DNA of 16,567 nt from JBEKYH01 sp049511115 (GTDB lineage Bacteria; Planctomycetota; Phycisphaerae; Tepidisphaerales; Tepidisphaeraceae). Every line of letters begins with the position of its first letter. Positions within the stretch are counted from its first letter, which is position 1. The position numbers were made by a program, and so were the translations under genes. The stretch is taken from contig JBEKYH010000048.1 of assembly GCA_049511115.1 (NCBI GenBank), positions 1 to 16,567 on the forward strand, read 5' to 3'. Below are positions 14,021-16,567 of this stretch, one piece after another. Under the pieces are notes generated by a model. The model ran no database searches. It was not told the origin of the DNA and saw only the letters and a program-made list of their open reading frames with translations.

Positions 14021-14260
14021 GTCCGCGAGCATCCTTTCGGCAACGCCCTCGGCCCGCTTCGCGAGAAACAAATACTCTCGCCGCGGGCCGGGCGCTTTGC
14101 GCATCATCCGGCATACACATGGCACGAATGAGCCGGACCACACCCCGGTCCAGCGCCGCCTCTCGGCGGCTTAGCCCTTGTCGGGGATCCTCGTCGCGGC
14201 GAGCGGGCTTGCACTTATTGCAAATGCCCCGCCGCCGCATCAGGTAATGACCTACGATTC
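14021..14260 (-). ncRNA. Structured RNA candidate, copy 2, upstream of pseudopilin
   Basis: Second copy of the RNA at 12724-12989. The long hairpin is closed by GCGGCG/CGCCGC and topped by UUGCA-AUAAG-UGCAA; next come AAGGGCUAA, hairpin GCCGCC-GAGA-GGCGGC (GNRA loop), hairpin GGACC/GGUCC, helix UCAUUC/GGAUGA, the conserved UGAUGCGCAAAGCGCCCGG block, a stem CGGCCCGC/GCGGGCCG with inner GCGAGA/UCUCGC, and the GAGGGCGUUGCC 3' hairpin. Against copy 1 the hairpin sequences are replaced but remain complementary, while loops and junctions are conserved. Confidence 0.55.
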
Positions 14261-14277
14261 ATTAAGTGAGGAGTCAA
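14249..14277 (-). promoter_or_regulatory. Possible promoter of RNA candidate copy 2
   Basis: TTGACT, 17-bp spacer, TAGGTC on the minus strand, the same arrangement as in front of copy 1. The transcript would begin at about 14242, at the base of the long hairpin. Confidence 0.35.
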
Positions 14278-14334
14278 ACTGATTTGATAATTCCGCCCCT
14301 GCAACCCCTTCTCAGTGGTGACGCTGCCCTCTTA

Positions 14335-14375
14335 CCCCCTCTCCATGTACTCAGGGAGAGGGCTGGGGTGAGGGT
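14335..14375. repeat. Dispersed CCCTCTCC hairpin repeat
   Basis: CCCTCTCC (14337-14344) pairs with GGAGAGGG (14355-14362), followed by CTGGGGTGAGGG. This is the pattern of a short hairpin repeat widely scattered between genes of many bacteria (my recollection). It lies downstream of nadC and upstream of the RNA candidate promoter. Confidence 0.6.
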
Positions 14376-14428
14376 TCTTGGCGCTCCTTATCGTTAAGGA
14401 TGGCTGGCAATTCCTGCTGTCGTTCTTG

Positions 14429-14507
14429 GACTACTGCTCTTCCACATCCAGGTAAGCGTAGGGCGTGTTTTAACACGCCTGTCTGACTACTGCTCTTCCA
14501 CGTCCAG
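14429..14507. repeat. Direct repeat of the nadC 3' end flanking a hairpin element
   Basis: A 23-base segment is present at 14429-14451 and 14485-14507 with one mismatch. Copy B contains the last codons and TAG of nadC; copy A encodes the same LDVEEQ-stop. The 33 bases between them contain the palindrome GGCGTGTT-TT-AACACGCC (14462-14479). This looks like a small palindromic element with a duplicated target, or slippage duplication, and the hairpin may also end the nadC transcript. Confidence 0.7.
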
Positions 14508-15386
14508 TCCGATATCCAGCGCCGGCGCCGAATGGGTGATCGCCCCCACCGATATGCGGTCCACCCCCGTCAGCGCGATCGCCCGCACCGTCTCCAGCGT
14601 TACCCCGCCGCTGGCCTCCAGCGCCACCGACTTCTTCTTCCCCGCCCCGTCGCGCAACTCCACGGCCATTTCCATCTTCGGGCAATCCATGTTGTCCAGA
14701 AGAATCACATCGACTCCGTCGACTTTAAGCACCTCGCGCAACTGCTCCAACGAATCCACCTCCACCTCGACGATCCGCCCCGGCGACTCCGCCCTACTCC
14801 TCTCCACCACCCCCAATAAAAACGCCGCCAAGTCCTTGATCCCGACACCCGCGATGTGATTGTCCTTCACCAGCAGCGCGTCATACAGGCCAAAGCGATG
14901 ATTCACGCCTCCGCCGCAGCGAACGGCATATTTGTCGAGCGCCCGCAGCCCCGGCATTGTCTTGCGCGTGTCATAAATCTTCGCTTGGGTTCCCGCCACG
15001 CGCCGCACAAACCGGTGCGTCAACGTCGCCACACCGGACAGGTGCTGCAGATAATTCAGCACCACGCGCTCCGCCGCCAGCAGAGCCCGCATTGGTCCCC
15101 TGATGCGGAGCAACGGCGTGCTTCGCGCCTCGCTGAACCGCCCCTCGATGATCTCCATGTGAAACCCGGGTATCTGCTCCACGCGCAGCCGTTCGTCGTA
15201 GGCCAGGCAAATCCTCTCCACCAGCGGCAACCCGCAAGCGATCCCGACCTCCCGCTGCACCAGCGTCCCCACGCCGACGCGCGACTCCTCCACCAACAAC
15301 CGGCTCGTCACATCCCCGCCGCCCAGATCCTCGCGCTGGGCCAGTTGGATCAGTTCCTTGGTTTCGTCAATGGTGGGAAAATTCAT
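14487..15386 (-). CDS. nadC: Nicotinate-nucleotide pyrophosphorylase (quinolinate phosphoribosyltransferase)
   Basis: Makes nicotinate mononucleotide from quinolinate and PRPP in de novo NAD synthesis (299 aa, normal length, cytoplasmic). Diagnostic motifs are 'LAAERVVLNYLQHLSGVAT', 'DTRKTMPGLRALDKYAVRCGGG' with the substrate-binding Arg/Lys and 'VNHRFGLYDALLVKDNH', then 'VEVEVDSLEQ', 'VDVILLDNM' and 'LEASGGV' of the C-terminal barrel. The start at 15386 has no Shine-Dalgarno sequence but TAGAAT lies 9 bases upstream. It is divergent from aroC with 93 bp between the start codons. Its last codons are duplicated downstream together with a hairpin element. Confidence 0.96.
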   Translation of the reverse strand: MNFPTIDETKELIQLAQREDLGGGDVTSRLLVEESRVGVGTLVQREVGIACGLPLVERICLAYDERLRVEQIPGFHMEIIEGRFSEARSTPLLRIRGPMRALLAAERVVLNYLQHLSGVATLTHRFVRRVAGTQAKIYDTRKTMPGLRALDKYAVRCGGGVNHRFGLYDALLVKDNHIAGVGIKDLAAFLLGVVERSRAESPGRIVEVEVDSLEQLREVLKVDGVDVILLDNMDCPKMEMAVELRDGAGKKKSVALEASGGVTLETVRAIALTGVDRISVGAITHSAPALDIGLDVEEQ

Positions 15387-15395
15387 GGTGACGCT

Positions 15396-15401
15396 ATTCT
15401 A
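15396..15401 (-). promoter_or_regulatory. nadC: -10 element close to nadC start
   Basis: TAGAAT on the minus strand, 9 bases before the nadC ATG. No convincing -35 at 17 bp; TTGGAA lies at 19 bp. The transcript would begin within about 2 bases of the start codon. Confidence 0.4.
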
Positions 15402-15441
15402 CTCGATTTCCCCTCCCCAATTCCAAGAGTGCCTCCCCGCG

Positions 15442-15470
15442 CCGACAACCGCCCCACAAACTGCTAATAT
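15442..15470 (+). promoter_or_regulatory. aroC: Promoter of aroC
   Basis: CCGACA, 17-bp spacer, TAATAT, 9 bases before the aroC ATG. There is no Shine-Dalgarno sequence between, which suggests a leaderless or nearly leaderless transcript. Confidence 0.5.
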
Positions 15471-15479
15471 CGCCCCCGT

Positions 15480-16567
15480 ATGTCCACGCTCACTTACCGC
15501 ACCGCCGGTGAATCGCACGGCAAGGCCATCATTGCCCTGGTTGAAGGCATGCCCGCCGGTGTTCCCATTGATTCCGAATTCATTGACGCCGAACTGCGCC
15601 GCCGCCAGGGCGGCTACGGCCGCGGGGGCCGCCAGAAAATCGAGACCGACCATGCCGAGTTTCTCAGCGGCGTGCGGCGCGGCAAAACCATTGCCTCGCC
15701 GATCACGATGCTCGTTCCCAACAAGGACGCCCGCCTCGATGATCTCGCCGCGACTCCCCCCCTTCATCGCCCCCGCCCCGGCCACGCCGACCTCGCCGGC
15801 TCCATCAAGTGGCTCACCACCGATTGCCGCGAGACCCTCGAGCGCGCCAGCGCCCGCGAGACCGCCGCCCGCGTCGCCGCGGGTGCATTGACCCGCTCGC
15901 TCCTCACTCAATTCAATATCGAAGTCTTCGGCTTTGTCCGCTCCGTCGGCCCATCCGTCGGCCAGTTCCAGGTCACCCACGACAACTGGCGGCAATTACG
16001 GACCGCGCGCGATGAATCGGATGTCTACTGCCCCGACGCCGCCGCCGGCAATCAGATGCGCGCCTTCATCAACGACCAGAAAGTCGCCAAGGACACCGCC
16101 GGCGGAATCGTCGAGGCCCACGTATTCGGCTGCCCCGTCGGCATCGGCTCCTGCATGACCTGGGACGGCCGCCTCGATTCGCGCATCGCCGCCGCCGTCG
16201 TCGCCATCCAGGCCTTCAAGGGCGTCGAATTCGGCCTGGGCTTTGAAGCCACGCGCCGCCCCGGCAGCCAGGTTCACGACGAAATCGACTTCGACACCGC
16301 CGCCCAGGACCGCCCCACCCTCGGCTTCATCCGCGCCTCCAACAACGCCGGCGGCCTCGAAGGCGGCATGACCAACGGCCAACCCGTTGTCGTAAGGGCC
16401 GCCATGAAGCCGATCAGCACGCTGGGAAAACCCCTGCGCAGCATCGATCTCAAGACGCTGCAACCCAGCGACGCCGGCTGGGAACGCTCCGATATCTGCG
16501 CCATCGCGGCCGCCAGCGTCATCATGGAAAACGTGGTCGCGTTCGAGATCGCAAGAGCCTTCGTGGA
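15480..16567 (+). CDS. aroC: Chorismate synthase (3' end beyond window)
   Basis: Last step of the shikimate pathway: EPSP to chorismate, needing reduced FMN. About 362 residues are present and the frame is open at the window edge. Family signatures are 'TAGESHGKAI' at the N-terminus, 'RRRQGGYGRGGRQKIETD' (the FMN/substrate basic region), 'RPGHADLAGSIKW', 'LERASARETAARVAAGA' and 'NNAGGLEGGMTNGQP', followed by 'VRAAMKPISTL'. The ATG at 15480 directly precedes 'STLTYRTAGESHG', the expected start. It is divergent from nadC. No defect is visible in the part seen. Confidence 0.96.
   Translation, partial: MSTLTYRTAGESHGKAIIALVEGMPAGVPIDSEFIDAELRRRQGGYGRGGRQKIETDHAEFLSGVRRGKTIASPITMLVPNKDARLDDLAATPPLHRPRPGHADLAGSIKWLTTDCRETLERASARETAARVAAGALTRSLLTQFNIEVFGFVRSVGPSVGQFQVTHDNWRQLRTARDESDVYCPDAAAGNQMRAFINDQKVAKDTAGGIVEAHVFGCPVGIGSCMTWDGRLDSRIAAAVVAIQAFKGVEFGLGFEATRRPGSQVHDEIDFDTAAQDRPTLGFIRASNNAGGLEGGMTNGQPVVVRAAMKPISTLGKPLRSIDLKTLQPSDAGWERSDICAIAAASVIMENVVAFEIARAFV

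Noticed and set aside
13887..14240. Minus-strand frames across the leader of pseudopilin 2
   Set aside because: Not conserved in the matching leader of pseudopilin 1, where base pairing rather than reading frame is kept.
14021..14260. c-di-GMP-I riboswitch (GEMM)
   Set aside because: A GNRA hairpin and a GCAAAGC-CCGG block are present, but their order and the connecting helices do not match the known motif.
1..16567. tRNA, rRNA, CRISPR array, transposase or phage genes
   Set aside because: No cloverleaf, conserved rRNA segment, regularly spaced repeats or transposase motifs were seen on either strand.

Overview
The window looks like chromosomal DNA of a GC-rich Gram-negative bacterium. The run of Sec-independent pseudopilins with the GFTLVEILIVV leader motif and the 'SNMASQDQTIKSQISLYMLQHNDTPP' style of GspG-like proteins is what I associate with Planctomycetota (Phycisphaerae-like). 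That assignment is inference from protein style, not from a marker gene. No rRNA, tRNA, CRISPR array, phage gene or transposase was found.

Region 1 (about 58-6021, all on the minus strand) is a copper and oxygen/redox module acting outside the cytoplasm. In transcription order it holds an exported truncated haemoglobin closed by its own terminator; a small Cys-rich membrane-anchored DUF2946-like protein; a Tat-type exported Fe/Mn superoxide dismutase; a three-domain SCO1-cytochrome c-YHS fusion; a second, nearly identical Cys-rich protein; an outer-membrane beta-barrel-like protein; CopC; and CopD. The CopC-CopD end is tightly packed, with an ATGA overlap and a 4-bp gap. Both Cys-rich copies carry the same promoter block.

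Region 2 (6255-9718) holds unrelated metabolic and redox genes: a conserved two-helix membrane protein of unknown function, a zeta-crystallin-type quinone oxidoreductase translationally coupled to a degenerate receiver-domain protein, and a TlpA-like thioredoxin with an extra N-terminal LolA/DUF2092-like domain behind a strong sigma70 promoter that contains an operator-like inverted repeat.

Region 3 (9764-14280, minus strand) is a pseudopilin cluster: two tandem, almost identical GspG-like pseudopilins, a third GspG-like protein, a GspI/PilV-like and a GspJ-like protein. Each of the two tandem pseudopilins is preceded by a long non-coding leader (944 and 778 bp gaps). Each leader holds a copy of the same multi-helix RNA candidate, in which sequences differ but base pairing is kept. 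This is the most interesting unexplained signal in the window.

Region 4 (14281-16567) contains dispersed hairpin repeats, nadC on the minus strand, and the first 1088 bases of aroC on the plus strand, cut by the window edge. A theme across the window is that several operon-leading genes have a -10 hexamer only 6-9 bases before the start codon and no Shine-Dalgarno sequence, which suggests leaderless transcripts, while genes inside operons carry good Shine-Dalgarno sequences.
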